Shown: positions 26,810 through 36,012, counted from the stretch's first letter. The stretch: DNA of 64,000 bases from AWTP1-13 sp963840445 (GCA_963840445.1 CAWIZC010000012.1:289310-353309); one strand, 5' to 3'. Notes: a model not told the origin generated them from the letters alone. Program-made: numbers and translations.

Positions 26810-27625
26810 ATGCTGAAACGAGCGTCTGCTGCAGTCGTGCTGGTCACAGGTTGCTCGTCGGGTATCGGCGGAGCGATCTGCGACGTGCTGGCTGCCGGCG
26901 GCGCGACTGTCTACGGCGGCAGCCGCACAACCTGCACTTCCTCCCAGTGGACGCATCTGCCGCTCGATATCACCGAGCAGGTCTCAGTGGACGCAGCCGT
27001 TGCAGAGGTGTTGCGCCGGGAATCGCGGCTTGATGCGCTGGTTGCTTGCGCTGGCGTAGGGTTGGCAGGGTCCCTCGAGGATACGGACGACGACGAGGCC
27101 AAACGTCAGTTCGATACCAATTTCTTTGGCACGACTCGAACGATCCGGGCGGTCATGCCGGCCATGCGCACGCAATTATCCGGCAAGATCGTGGTGATCG
27201 GCTCGATCGGCGGACTGATCGGCTTGCCCTTCGTTGCATACTACAGTGCCTCCAAGTTCGCGCTGGATGGCCTGGTGGAGGCACTGCGCGGCGAGGTTGC
27301 GCCGTTCGGCATTCAGGCAACCATCGTCCACCCGGGCGACATCAACACTGCGTTCGGGGCGAACCGCGTGATTGGCCGCAACGTCGGTGACATGTCGGCC
27401 TACCAGGCTCGCTTCCAGGACACGCTTCGGTTCTATGCGGCCCAAGAACAAAACGGCGCATCGCCACAGGTGCTGGCGCGTAAAGTGGAAAAACTTCTCG
27501 CGCGGCGATCGCTTCCGGCACGCGTTATCGTCGGCACGCCCTTGGAGAAACTCGGGGTTTCCGGGAAGCGCTACCTTCCTGGCCGCAGCTTTGAATACTT
27601 GCTGCGCAAGGCCTATGCACCTTAA
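26810..27625 (+). CDS. Short-chain dehydrogenase/reductase paired with the alpha-oxoamine synthase
   Basis: A 271-residue classical SDR. The nucleotide motif is VTGCSSGIGGAICDVL (TGxxxGIG) at about residues 13-28. ACAGVG replaces the NNAG motif, the catalytic Ser is in VIGSIGG, and Tyr-x-x-x-Lys is in VAYYSASKFALDG. HPGDINTAF follows. The start MLKRASAAVV at 26810 is preferred to a TTG two codons earlier. It lies 55 bases after the oxoamine synthase on the same strand, so the two are likely co-transcribed. It could reduce the ketone made by that enzyme; the pairing is suggestive, not proof. Confidence 0.87.
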   Translation: MLKRASAAVVLVTGCSSGIGGAICDVLAAGGATVYGGSRTTCTSSQWTHLPLDITEQVSVDAAVAEVLRRESRLDALVACAGVGLAGSLEDTDDDEAKRQFDTNFFGTTRTIRAVMPAMRTQLSGKIVVIGSIGGLIGLPFVAYYSASKFALDGLVEALRGEVAPFGIQATIVHPGDINTAFGANRVIGRNVGDMSAYQARFQDTLRFYAAQEQNGASPQVLARKVEKLLARRSLPARVIVGTPLEKLGVSGKRYLPGRSFEYLLRKAYAP

Positions 27626-27703
27626 GTACGACTGGTGGATGCCCCGTCGGAGGGAGAGCGTGGCAGAAGGATCGATGTGCTGCAGCGCGACGCCTCCAGT
27701 GCA

Positions 27704-28264
27704 TCACGCCAACCGGGAGGCTTCCTGCTCGGTAGGGAGCCGCCCTTCGGGCGTCAGATGATCAATCACGCGAGGGAGATGCTCACTCAACGTGGCAAGC
27801 AAATCATCGCGCTCCATGCCTGTCTGCTGCATGAGATCCTTGATGCCGTCCTCCCCAAGAGCGGCCGCCAACTTCTCCGATGTGATGGATCGGTTCGAAC
27901 CACGGTCAACCCACGAGCGCGCGATTTCACCGTGTCCGCTGCGCTCCAAATCCTGGACGGTGTTGTCGACGCCGCGGCTTAAGACGGAGCTAGGTACTGA
28001 TCCGCCGCCAAAGATGGTGCGGAGTACACCAGCGAGACCGCCCGCCTCAGCGCCTTGCGGCTCGCGGCCTTGGCCGCCCGGATAGGGCGCAGGCACGCCC
28101 GCCTGCGCGGGCTGCGGCTGATTCAAGCCCTTGTAGGCCTTGTACGCAAGAAACGCGAGCAGAGCCATTGTGGTCTTGGACATACCGCCACTTCCGGGAA
28201 CCGAAGATTGCGGCTGGCCACGTGGACCGTTTTGCATTCCGTTGAGAACGTCGAGAAGTCCCAT
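27704..28264 (-). CDS. YidB-family (DUF937) protein
   Basis: A 186-residue protein starting MGLLDVLNGMQNGPRGQ, the usual YidB opening. A short hydrophobic helix (TTMALLAFLAYKAYK) and a Pro/Gly-rich linker are followed by the domain body. This includes VLSRGVDNTVQDLERSGHGE, ARSWVDRGSNRSITSEKLAAAL and a C-terminal LLATLSEHLPRVIDHLTPEGRLP, all typical. The function of YidB is unknown. It is the last of three minus-strand genes for small envelope/stress proteins. Confidence 0.85.
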   Translation of the reverse strand: MGLLDVLNGMQNGPRGQPQSSVPGSGGMSKTTMALLAFLAYKAYKGLNQPQPAQAGVPAPYPGGQGREPQGAEAGGLAGVLRTIFGGGSVPSSVLSRGVDNTVQDLERSGHGEIARSWVDRGSNRSITSEKLAAALGEDGIKDLMQQTGMERDDLLATLSEHLPRVIDHLTPEGRLPTEQEASRLA

Positions 28265-28282
28265 GCTCGGCTCCTTAGGTGG

Positions 28283-28588
28283 TTACGCGCGCGGTGCAGG
28301 CCAGTTTGCACGGGTGATGCCCGGATCATTGACAGCACGCTGGACCACCAATCGGTGCCAGATAAACAGCACGATGATCGAACCCAGTGTTGCAGCGATC
28401 AGTCCTGCGCCCTGATCATGCCGATACCATCCGATGGTTTGGCCAATGAACGTAGCGACGAAGGCGCCGGCGATCCCCAACACCATGGTCACTAGGAAGC
28501 CGGGGGGATTGTTCGGACCCGGCAACAGAAAGCGAGCAATGAAGCCGGCGATAAGGCCGATTGCCGCGATCCAGACGATACCTGTCAT
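28283..28588 (-). CDS. GlsB/YeaQ/YmgE-family stress membrane protein
   Basis: A 101-residue protein with three predicted membrane helices. It has the family pattern of a first helix (WIAAIGLIAGFIARFLLPG), then GFLVTMVLGIAGAFVATFIGQ, and a third helix ending at a basic tail. These transglycosylase-associated proteins are induced by stress in many bacteria, but their activity is not established. The tail beyond the third helix is longer than usual. It sits 18 bases upstream of the yidB-like gene on the same strand. Confidence 0.87.
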   Translation of the reverse strand: MTGIVWIAAIGLIAGFIARFLLPGPNNPPGFLVTMVLGIAGAFVATFIGQTIGWYRHDQGAGLIAATLGSIIVLFIWHRLVVQRAVNDPGITRANWPAPRA

Positions 28589-28627
28589 GACGACCTCTCA
28601 AATCGGCTCAAGCAAATTGAGCGTGGA

Positions 28628-28855
28628 CTAGACTTCGCCTTCCTTGCGCAGAGGCGTCTGCGGCCCGTTGGCTGGCTCAATTCCCTTCGCCTCGTTCACT
28701 GCCTTCTCCAGGTGCTGGCGTGCCTTGGCAAGATGGGCTGAGGCTTCGTCCGTGCGCAGGATGAGACCATTCCGCGCGGCGCTTCTCAGCTCATTCTCCA
28801 TGTCCCAGAGCGATTTCAACCAGGCAGGAATTTTGTCGACGATATCGTTGGGCAT
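28628..28855 (-). CDS. Small conserved-looking soluble protein
   Basis: A 75-residue protein if started at MPNDIVDKIPAWLKSLWD (28855). The frame continues upstream to 28918, but those residues read poorly. The middle (LAKARQHLEKAVNEAKGIEP) is predicted helical. I do not recognise the family. It lies 39 bases upstream of the GlsB-like gene on the same strand and may be the first gene of that small stress cluster. Confidence 0.55.
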   Translation of the reverse strand: MPNDIVDKIPAWLKSLWDMENELRSAARNGLILRTDEASAHLAKARQHLEKAVNEAKGIEPANGPQTPLRKEGEV

Positions 28856-29040
28856 ACCGGCCGCCTGTGCTTGAGCTTGGGAACAACGGATGGCGCTCCG
28901 AAGGGTTCCATCGCGCACAGATCAAGCCGAAACGCTCTTGAGCAAGATCGATCTTGCTCGTTGCTTGTTATCAGCCTCGCTCATTCCCATGTTCGCTCTC
29001 CAGGAGGAGAACCAAATGCAAGGTAGAACCATCCCTTTGG

Positions 29041-29439
29041 ATGTCGGGTAGGCAGCAATCACTGGCGCGCCTGGAAGCGCTCGCCCGTCTGATGGACGGC
29101 GCATTCGTTGTTCCCGGCACGACCATCCGCTTCGGTCTCGATGGCATCATCGGCTTGGTCCCGGTAGCAGGCGACGTAATCGCGGGCCTGATGTCTACCT
29201 ATCTGATCTGGGAAGCTCGTCAGCTCGGCGCACCGAGCTGGCTGATTGCGCGGATGCTGGCGAACGCCTTTCTCGACACCACCATCGGCGCGATCCCGGT
29301 TGTGGGCGATGCGTTCGACGTCCTATTCCGGGCCAACATGAAGAACATGGCCCTCCTTCGCCGACATTTCGAGAAAAAGGGTTATGCGCCACCCGTTGGC
29401 GGCATGGTGATTGATGGGGATGCCGTACGCGTAAGTTGA
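29041..29439 (+). CDS. DUF4112-domain membrane protein
   Basis: A 132-residue protein. DUF4112 motifs are clear: LARLMDGAFVVPGTTIRFGLD near the start, then GLVPVAGDVIAGLMSTYLIWEA and GAIPVVGDAFDVLFRANMKN. The two G-x-x-P-x-x-G-D repeats sit at the ends of paired hydrophobic segments. The start MSGRQQSLARLEALARL at 29041 is chosen by domain fit; the ribosome site is weak. The function is unknown. It diverges from the three-gene small-protein cluster. Confidence 0.82.
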   Translation: MSGRQQSLARLEALARLMDGAFVVPGTTIRFGLDGIIGLVPVAGDVIAGLMSTYLIWEARQLGAPSWLIARMLANAFLDTTIGAIPVVGDAFDVLFRANMKNMALLRRHFEKKGYAPPVGGMVIDGDAVRVS

Positions 29440-30189
29440 CGCCCCGAACAAACTCGGAGGCTTAGGAACGCCGGCAGGCTCGCCTCCGGTTTGCATGCTG
29501 TATTGAGGTCAGCTGCAGTGCCCCCACACGGCCCCGGGTGAGCACGCGCTCTGACGCGGCAACGTACCAGGCTAGTGCAGAGCCTTCCACAAACCGCCAA
29601 GCATAGCTCAATGGCGTGGCTCGACTTCTCCGCTGGGATTGGATCAGATCGTCATGCGCATTGCGCAGGTGACCAGTAGAGCCGCCCAGTATGTCCTTGA
29701 TCTTCCCGCGGAGTCTAGTACGCAACTGCCCGCGGTGCCTGGCTCGTACCGTCGCGGAGCTTCGCGATGGCAAATGTCCGACTGGGGCTGCGATCAAGCC
29801 TGGGGCACCATGCCGAGACCGTCGCATGTTCACTGCGCGCAAGGCTTGAATGGCGCGGCGCGCTAACGGTGGAGGGTGAGGCTGGCCGCTTCAAAGACAA
29901 GCGGGTGTGGACGATCACCCAGGCAGGCCGCAAGGCGCTGGACGTTTGGTGGTTAGCCGGCCAGCTCGGGCTAAAAACTGGGGTCGTGTCCGGATACTAC
30001 GGCCATTGCCGTAGCATCGCAGGCCGCGTCCGACGCAGTTTGGGCTATGCGCACGGCGGTCCCCCGTTATCTCCAAGCAATTTCTCGGTCGGAAGCACCT
30101 GGCGGCAAGGTTCTGGGACTCAGGCTGCCGTTCGAGCGCTTGGGCGGTGGAGTCGCAAAGGGGTTCTGGCGCTGAGTGAGGAAGTACCG
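29440..30189. other. Gene-poor stretch with a regulator-like fragment
   Basis: At about 29867-29960 the plus strand reads GEAGRFKDKRVWTITQAGRK followed by ALDVWWLAG, which resembles the wing and last helix of a winged-helix protein. Nothing matching precedes it, so I take it for debris. The promoter of the MFS gene should be at the right end. No other signal. Confidence 0.3.
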
Positions 30190-31473
30190 ATGCAGGCTGC
30201 AAAGCGTCCTGTCGTGTTTTTCGGTTGGCGTGTTGTCGCCGCCGTATTTGTGCTGGCGATGTTCGGCTGGGGATTGGGGTTCTACGGGCCGCCCGTATAT
30301 CTGCATGCCGTTCGCGATGCACGTGGGTGGTCACTTGCGTTGGTCTCGACTGCCGTCACCGTGCATTTCCTGTTGGGCGCGATCGTCATCGCCAAGTTGC
30401 CGAAGCTCTACAAGCGGTACGGCGTTGCTACCGTGACCAAAGTGGGGTGCATCGCACTCGCATGTGGCATCGCGGGGTGGGCGCTCGCTCGGGAGCCCTG
30501 GCAACTGTTCGTCGCGACACTGCTCAGTGGCGCCGGCTGGGTCACGATGGGCGCGGCAGCTGTAAACGCAATCATCTCGCCGTGGTTCGTGCGGACGCGT
30601 CCCGCAGCTCTGGGCTCGGCCTACAACGGGGCCAGCGTGGGCGGCGTGATCTTCTCGCCACTCTGGGTGGCTGCCATCAGCCTGGTGGGGTTTCCAGGAG
30701 CGGCGATTGCCATTGGGTTCGTCATGGTCGCAACGATTTGGCTGCTGACCGATCTTTATTACTCGAAGACACCGGAGCAGATGGGGCTCGTCGCGGACGG
30801 CGATGCGCCGGGATCGGCGGCACCCTCGGTGACATCGCCGATGGCCAGACCACTGCCAGGGACACTGCTCTGGCGGGACTGGAAGTTTGTCAGTCTTGCG
30901 GCCGGCATGGCACTGGGCCTGTTCGCGCAGATCGGATTGCTGGCGCACCTGTTCTCCTTGCTCGCGCCAGAGCTTGGCGCACAGCTCGCCGGCATTGCCG
31001 CAGGAGCCGCAACGGCAGCTGCGATCGCGGGGCGCACACTGTTTGGATGGCTGATGCCGGTCGGCGCAGATCGGCGCCTGTTTGCCTGCGCGAGCTACCT
31101 CGTTCAGGTCGCGGGATCGATTGCTTTCCTGCTCGCTGCGGGTGACAGCATACTGCCGCTTCTGCTCGGCGTCGTCCTGTTCGGCTTCGGCATCGGCAAC
31201 GCAACCTCGCTGCCACCGGTGATCGCCCAGGTCGAGTTCGTGAAGGACGACGTGACGCGCGTCGTGCCCATGATCGTCGCGATCGGCCAAGGCACCTATG
31301 CTTTTGCGCCTGCCATATTCGGGGTGATCCGCGAGGTTTCACCATCGCTCGGCCCAGCGCCGGCAGAAGCCGCCCCATATCTGTTCGTGTTCGCAGCCTC
31401 GATCCAGGCTGCAGCTATCGCGGCGTTGCTGCTCGGCCGTCGTGTGCAAAGGCCTTCGAATATGCCGACTTGA
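30190..31473 (+). CDS. MFS transporter
   Basis: A 427-residue membrane protein with about 12 helices in two six-helix halves joined by a polar loop near residues 195-225 (GDAPGSAAPSVTSPMARPLP). The first helix region FFGWRVVAAVFVLAMFGWGL and the conserved Gly-rich GSAYNGASVGGVIFSPLW in helix 5 fit the oxalate/monocarboxylate-like MFS branch. A GAGGAA site precedes the ATG at 30190. The frame is open 423 bases further upstream, but that part is not coding. The substrate is unknown; no enzymes are adjacent. Confidence 0.87.
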   Translation: MQAAKRPVVFFGWRVVAAVFVLAMFGWGLGFYGPPVYLHAVRDARGWSLALVSTAVTVHFLLGAIVIAKLPKLYKRYGVATVTKVGCIALACGIAGWALAREPWQLFVATLLSGAGWVTMGAAAVNAIISPWFVRTRPAALGSAYNGASVGGVIFSPLWVAAISLVGFPGAAIAIGFVMVATIWLLTDLYYSKTPEQMGLVADGDAPGSAAPSVTSPMARPLPGTLLWRDWKFVSLAAGMALGLFAQIGLLAHLFSLLAPELGAQLAGIAAGAATAAAIAGRTLFGWLMPVGADRRLFACASYLVQVAGSIAFLLAAGDSILPLLLGVVLFGFGIGNATSLPPVIAQVEFVKDDVTRVVPMIVAIGQGTYAFAPAIFGVIREVSPSLGPAPAEAAPYLFVFAASIQAAAIAALLLGRRVQRPSNMPT

Positions 31474-31604
31474 AACAGCACCCAACGCTATGCTTTGCGC
31501 GCGAGCCGCCCCTCGTAGCTGCTCAATCGGTTCATCCTCTTTTCGGTGTTCGGAGGTTAGTCGCACATTTTCGATTGCTTCTGCGTGGACGTGGCACTCC
31601 AGGC

Positions 31605-31763
31605 AATGTGGTGGGGCTGGGTCGGGGGCTCGGCCTGACTGTCATCGCGGAAGGCGTGGAACACCCCGCGCAGGCGGCGGCCCTCCTGGCGCAAAGTTGC
31701 CAGCAAGGACAGGGCTATCTTTTCAGTCGAGCGATGCGGGCAGCGAGCACAGCCGAATTCATG
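31605..31763 (+). pseudogene. Remnant of an EAL-domain c-di-GMP phosphodiesterase
   Basis: The frame reads NVVGLGRGLGLTVIAEGVEH, then QQGQGYLFSRAM and AEFM. This is the last quarter of an EAL domain: the VIAEGVE strand with its metal-binding Glu and the GQGYLFSRP-like motif. The catalytic EAL, the DDFGTG loop and the rest of the domain are missing upstream. It is fused out of frame to unrelated sequence after the MFS gene. Non-functional. Confidence 0.65.
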
Positions 31764-32772
31764 GGCGCGCGCATGCAAGAAGGAGAACACACCGGTCTGA
31801 TCAATGATGTCGCCCAGGCTTCCCGGTTTCGGAGGCGCCGCAGCGCACGACTTCTCGCGATCGGATGCTGGGATCTGGGCTGACTTGAAGCAAGCGCCTC
31901 GGGGCCGGATAGTTTACCCCAGGCGCTCGGTTGATGGCTCGGGGTCATGTGCCACCAACACTTGGAGGCGCGCCCAGCAGCACGGCCCACCCCGCAGCGG
32001 AGCGTCGGCGCGAGTGTCAAGTCTACTGCGGTGGGGCGTCGCCTCGCTTACAGCGAGCTGACAGCAACAGGAAAATCCGCGTGATCGCCCTCAAGGGGGA
32101 AGGTCGAGCGGAGTACCGATCTGGAGTTACGCTATCGATCAGGTGGGCGACAACCTGGTCCTCCCAGGCGCGTCGCAGTCGCCTGGTGCTTCCCATGCCT
32201 CCCCGTTGGGTCTGTACTGATGGCGTAACCTGGCCAAGAAGGTCAGCCGGCGCGGCAGTCGCGCCGCGCAGCCAAATCGCCGCCCTCCGGCCTAATGAGC
32301 CGTCCCAACGTTCGCGCGTACGCGCAGCGACGTGCGCTCTACAGGCATGCCTTCTTTGCGCTCAATGACAGACGCAACGGGAGGCAGTCGAGTCCGTCCG
32401 CTTTGTGCCAGAAGCTGACTTCGCCACTTCGCCTCAATTGCGAGCGCGTTCGTCCGACCAGCCGCTACTATACAAAGGCGGACGTTGGCATTGCCGCATC
32501 TGGTGCGTCCCCGATCGTGTCATAGATGGCGCCATTCGGGTGCGAAGCAATCGTCGCACGGTCCTCGCCCAGGTCTGCCCCAAAGCCGACCGCGTCTTTA
32601 GCCTCGGCGTCGTCGCCAAGCGCGCTCTGGGTCGAAAACGGTGGGGCCCAACGCGATGAACTTCATCGCTGGCCTGCAATCCTCTTCCGACCCAGAGGAC
32701 GAGGCGCTCCTAAAACGGATTGAAGCCCTCTTCCGAAGTCGCGCTAGTCTTCATTTGCACGCAGCGACGGGG
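31764..32772. other. One-kilobase stretch without a convincing gene
   Basis: On the minus strand, MKFIALGPTVFDPERA (from about 32658) and, one frame over, GDDAEAKDAVGFGADLGEDR with ASHPNGAIYDTIGDAPDAA read like two pieces of one lost protein; I do not know the family. The rest has no coding signal on either strand. Confidence 0.3.
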
Positions 32773-33078
32773 TCACCCGGGGAAGCAAAGCCAAGCACCT
32801 AGGCAGGTTTTGGGTGTGGTCACTTTGCACGCCATCTGCCAGGAGTTACACGTCGTCGTAACTGAGCCCGTTTTGCAGGTCGTCTGGACCGGGCCCTGGC
32901 CCACGCGGCCCTGCCCATAGATGACGTTTTTAAGACCGTTCTTCGAAAAGAGCTCGGCGATATCGTGGGTCACGGCTTCGCCGACCGTTGCGACCTTGAC
33001 GCAATCGGCGGCCTCAGCCGTTGTCGAAAGTGCGTAGATCACCGCCGTGGCGGCTAAGCCTAGCTTCAAAGAGCGCAT
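32773..33078 (-). CDS. Small secreted Cys-rich protein
   Basis: A 101-residue protein with a GGAGG site before the ATG at 33078. Residues 1-23 are a signal peptide ending AEA-AD. The mature chain has seven Cys, several clustered near the end (TTCKTGSVTTTCNSWQMACK, then TCLGAWLC), suggesting disulfides in the periplasm or outside. I recognise no family. It stands alone, with gene-poor sequence on both sides. Confidence 0.68.
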   Translation of the reverse strand: MRSLKLGLAATAVIYALSTTAEAADCVKVATVGEAVTHDIAELFSKNGLKNVIYGQGRVGQGPVQTTCKTGSVTTTCNSWQMACKVTTPKTCLGAWLCFPG

Positions 33079-33865
33079 TTGCCCCTCCAAAAAATGATTC
33101 TACCCGGTCTGGAAACTAGTTGAGCGCGTGGCCCTGGACAACAGAATCGGCCTGCTGCAGGCCGGTTGTCCCGAAAGGAACCGGAAAGCGTGCCGCCTTT
33201 GCCACCCATCCAGCGGCCCGTAGTGCCCGGCTCAACTCATGCGGATTAAACCTCATGCCTCCGGCTCCTGACCCGCAGCCGATGTCGACGGGCGCCTTGA
33301 TCGTGTCACTGATAAGCTTGCAAAATCGATAGGTGCCAGGGCCAAAACACCGTGTCCGCATCGGTCGTCCGATAAGGCGAGTGTGCCGAGAGCAGATCGT
33401 TGAGCGTCGATACGCGGCACAAATGAAATGTCCACTCGCAGCACCTCGGCAGACCTATCGCTTCCGCGACTTAAACGACCTTTCGCGTTTATCTCGACGT
33501 CCGCTCTGCAGCACAGACATTCCCGCCAGCCAATGGCGTCCTGAACTCGAACTTCCGCTAGGGGTCATAAGCATGCATCGACCGCGTGCGTGCATCGAGT
33601 TTGTTTGACCTCCGGAAGCTGACCATATTGGCCGCCGCTCAGGACGGTGGGTTCGTGCCACGAGCAGACGCGTCAATACCGAGCTGGTGCAACAGAAGTG
33701 GGGGGCGAGCGCCATCGTTTCGCCTGCCTGCCGGCGCAAACGCCGGAGGGCAAGAAGGGGGAGGCCATCGACAATGCAGTTCATTCTAAGCGTCATCTTC
33801 TTCGTCATCGTCATCGGTCGCATCGATGCGGGATTGCCGTGGCCGGCTCCCAACGGGCGTTCACG
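33079..33865. other. Gene-poor stretch
   Basis: A minus-strand frame at 33361-33116 (ISDTIKAPVDIGCGSGAGGM in the middle) faintly recalls a nucleotide- or SAM-binding loop, but the rest does not fit. I see no certain gene. The promoter of the small secreted-protein gene should lie at the left end and that of the membrane protein at the right end. Confidence 0.3.
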
Positions 33866-34453
33866 ATGATCGCCGGCCATTTCGGCTTCGCGGCTGGCGT
33901 GAAGGCGGCGGAACAGCAAACCCCGCTCTGGGCGCTGATGCTGGGTACGGTATGGCTCGATATCGTGTTCGTGCCGCTGTTTCTGATGGGGATCGAGACA
34001 CTCGAGCCCGTTGCCGGCCTGACCGGGGGCTACGGAGCGAACATCATCCATGCTGACTACACGCATTCTCTCGTCGGCGCGGCCGTCTTGTCGGCCGTTT
34101 TCGGGGCGGCGTTCGTATCCTGGTGGGGACTACGCAGCGGGCTGGTGCTGGCTTTGGTGTCTTTTTCGCACTGGGTGCTGGACCTCATCGTCCATCGCGC
34201 AGACATGCCCCTACTGCCCGGCGACATCGGACATTTCCCGCGATTCGGATTCGGTCTCTGGCAGGTCCCGCAAGCTACCGTCGCCATCGAGGCGCTCCTG
34301 GTCGTGGCGGGCGCGTGGCTCTACTACCGCGCCGCCCGATCCGTTAGCAAGGCGGCTGGCCGAGGCATTACGCGAGCGCGCATCGCAGGTCTGCTGATCT
34401 TAATGGGGGGCCTTGGCGTGCTCGCGCTCGACGTGTCCGGCATCCTCGGCTGA
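33866..34453 (+). CDS. Membrane protein of the YdjM/DUF457 'metal-dependent hydrolase' type
   Basis: A 195-residue protein with five or six hydrophobic helices. It has the His/Asp pattern of this group: MIAGHFGFAAGVKA at the start, HADYTHSLVGAAVL in the middle, then SHWVLDLIVHRADMPLLPG. The conserved His and Asp residues lie at helix ends where they could bind a metal. Members are annotated as membrane-bound metal-dependent hydrolases, but the activity is unproven for most. The start at 33866 is chosen by domain fit; no strong ribosome site is visible. Confidence 0.72.
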   Translation: MIAGHFGFAAGVKAAEQQTPLWALMLGTVWLDIVFVPLFLMGIETLEPVAGLTGGYGANIIHADYTHSLVGAAVLSAVFGAAFVSWWGLRSGLVLALVSFSHWVLDLIVHRADMPLLPGDIGHFPRFGFGLWQVPQATVAIEALLVVAGAWLYYRAARSVSKAAGRGITRARIAGLLILMGGLGVLALDVSGILG

Positions 34454-34991
34454 CACCGGACGATCTGCCGAGCAGCAAGGCAAGGATTCGTAGCCCGCCA
34501 TGGCTCATGGATTCGGCTCCGCCGTCCTAGCGTGCCCCCTTGCCTTCTTTGCCGCCTTCGCCGATCCGCGAAGGCGTGCAGTCTGCGCTCCGCGCGGCGG
34601 TCGAGACAGCTTTTTGCCTTGCCAGTCACGGCGCCAAAGTACACCGCGCTATCAGACCCCATGGTCACGTCCTTGCCCGTTCGCATGTCAGTGACGGTGA
34701 ACCTCTGCCGTGGATTGCGCACGCGCCCGATAATGGGACGGCGGAGCCCATCCGAGACTTCGAGGCCCGCCCGCCACCCATGTCTTGGGACCAATTGGCG
34801 CTAGCGGATCAACGTGCAACTCATCTCACTTGGGCCAGGGGCTGGACGGCGGGTTTGGAATGATGAACTTCTGCCTGCGCTCCCACTCGTCGGGCTCTGG
34901 CGCTGCAAGGGCCTCGTAAGTATCCGGCCGATGAACGATGCCTTTGACGATCGCATCAACGCGCACCTCAAGGCTGATCTCGTTGGGGATA
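34454..34991. other. Gene-poor stretch left of the integrase remnant
   Basis: No frame on either strand has a recognisable domain. A minus-strand piece (FTVTDMRTGKDVTMGSDSAV) reads sensibly for about 35 residues and then degenerates. The stretch probably lies just outside, or at the edge of, the decayed element. Confidence 0.3.
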
Positions 34992-35185
34992 GTGCGCATT
35001 AGGCATTACCGGATTCGCAAGGGGCGGGCTTATTGGGAACCGACCCACGAGAATGCGAGTGGCCGGTTTTCGCCTTGTGCCCTTGGAGACGCCAGGTCCG
35101 GACGCATGGGCGCACGCCGAGCGGCTGAATGCCCAATCCACGAGAGGCAAGTCGGCCATCCGCTTACCGCCATCGTGTAACGTCG
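34992..35185 (+). pseudogene. N-terminal fragment of a tyrosine integrase
   Basis: From a GTG at 34992 the frame reads VRIRHYRIRKGRAYWEPT. After a single-base shift near 35047 it continues RMRVAGFRLVPLETPGPDAW and AHAERLNAQ. This is the start of a phage/island integrase: the R-x-R-x-G-R-x-Y-W-x-P-T strand, then M-R-x-x-G-F-x-x-V-x-L and the A-x-x-x-A-x-x-L-N helix of the arm-binding domain. The catalytic domain (R-H-R-Y residues) is absent. It lies 320 bases from a tRNA attachment fragment, which fits its former role. Confidence 0.5.
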
Positions 35186-35505
35186 CGTGACGTTCCGCCC
35201 ATCAAGCCGGTATTCGCGGACGTGCCGGTCGCGGCGATCGATTTCCAGAGCTGCGATACGTTCTACACTCTCCTCGGCGAGCGCTTCAGCCTCGCGGCCG
35301 TTCGCGAGGCCGACAAGGCGCGCGTTAAAGACAGGCGGCGGCTGCGGTTGGCGAAGATTGCCAAGGGTATCGCGAGCGAGCGCAACCCTACGATGCGAAC
35401 AAAAGTGGGAAATTTCCGACTTCAGCGCCGGCCTCGGAGTCGGAACCGACATCGAGGAACAGGACGCGCCGATCGAGAAAAGGCCAGAAGATCGGTGGGT
35501 CGGGA
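35186..35505. other. Stretch between integrase fragment and tRNA fragment
   Basis: A plus-strand frame here (AIDFQSCDTFYTLLGERFSL in the middle) runs into the tRNA fragment as RATGLEPAASGVTG, which is simply a translated tRNA end. I do not regard it as a gene. Nothing else is seen. Confidence 0.35.
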
Positions 35506-35555
35506 TGGCGCGAGCGACGGGACTTGAACCCGCGGCCTCCGGCGTGACAGGCCGG
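35506..35555 (-). tRNA. 3' half of tRNA-Asp (GTC), partial; probable attachment site
   Basis: Read on the minus strand, 35555-35506 gives a five-pair anticodon stem (CCGGC/GCCGG) around CTGTCAC with anticodon GTC. A variable region, a T-arm with the TTCAAGT loop, the acceptor 3' strand and an encoded CCA follow. The D-arm and acceptor 5' strand are missing: sequence before the anticodon stem does not continue as tRNA. Such 3' fragments are left where integrases insert into tRNA genes. An integrase remnant lies on one side and partition genes on the other. The matching end is outside the window. Confidence 0.75.
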
Positions 35556-35730
35556 GAAATGCTGCGTTTATTCAACGCGATCGGATAGTTTTTGGTGCTG
35601 GAATCGCCGAGCAGCTTGGCGGAAGTATCAGGTGTTCTTTAGCGCACTGGGGTTGGCAGCCGGCCCGCGCTTTTATGGTCTGACGGGCCGGCGCTGTGCA
35701 CCCTGACTGACCACTCGGCGGACGCTGGCT

Positions 35731-35949
35731 GTAAATCCGTGCGCTCCGCTGTAATGCCGAACCCGCGCGCTGCTTTACGCCCCGACGTCCGTAAATCCGA
35801 CCATGGCAGATTGACGCGACGCCCGGCGTTGCCTTGGCCGATTGGCGCAGTTTTCGGCGGGCGCTCGCAGTTGCGCTCCGTAAAGCAGCCACCTCAAAAC
35901 TGGGGACAAGATTTACGGGTCACTGTAAATCACCTAGACCGCGTAAATC
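35731..35949. repeat. GTAAATC iterons upstream of parA
   Basis: Four direct copies of GTAAATC at 35731, 35791, 35925 and 35943, and one inverted copy (GATTTAC) at 35910-35916. The first two are exactly 60 bases apart, the last two 18. Short iterons directly before a parA-type operon are typical of partition sites or ParB-like/RHH repressor operators. That role is inferred from position only. Confidence 0.5.
35769..35889. repeat. 11-base inverted repeat before parA
   Basis: GCTGCTTTACG at 35769-35779 is the exact reverse complement of CGTAAAGCAGC at 35879-35889, with 99 bases between. It overlaps the iteron field and could be part of the same protein-binding region. Confidence 0.5.
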
Positions 35950-36012
35950 AGCGAGATATACAGGCGGGTGACGCGTCGTTCGCAGCCTTGAGCCGCCCAC
36001 ACAGGACCGCCC

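Larger units (their letters stand above)
35556..36012. other. Repeat-rich non-coding region upstream of parA
   Basis: No gene. It contains a 9-base perfect hairpin stem (35659-35667 with 35684-35692), several copies of GTAAATC, and an 11-base inverted repeat. These are described in separate entries. The region probably serves as promoter and partition site for the parA operon. Confidence 0.5.

Noticed and set aside
33116..33361. Minus-strand frame with VDIGCGSGAGGM resembling a methyltransferase SAM motif
   Set aside because: Only that dozen residues fits; the neighbouring motifs are missing and the frame is short, so I did not call a gene.
35187..35588. Plus-strand frame ending RATGLEPAASGVTG, looking like a protein C-terminus
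   Set aside because: The end is the translated 3' part of tRNA-Asp, a well-known false signal. The rest has no domain or ribosome site.
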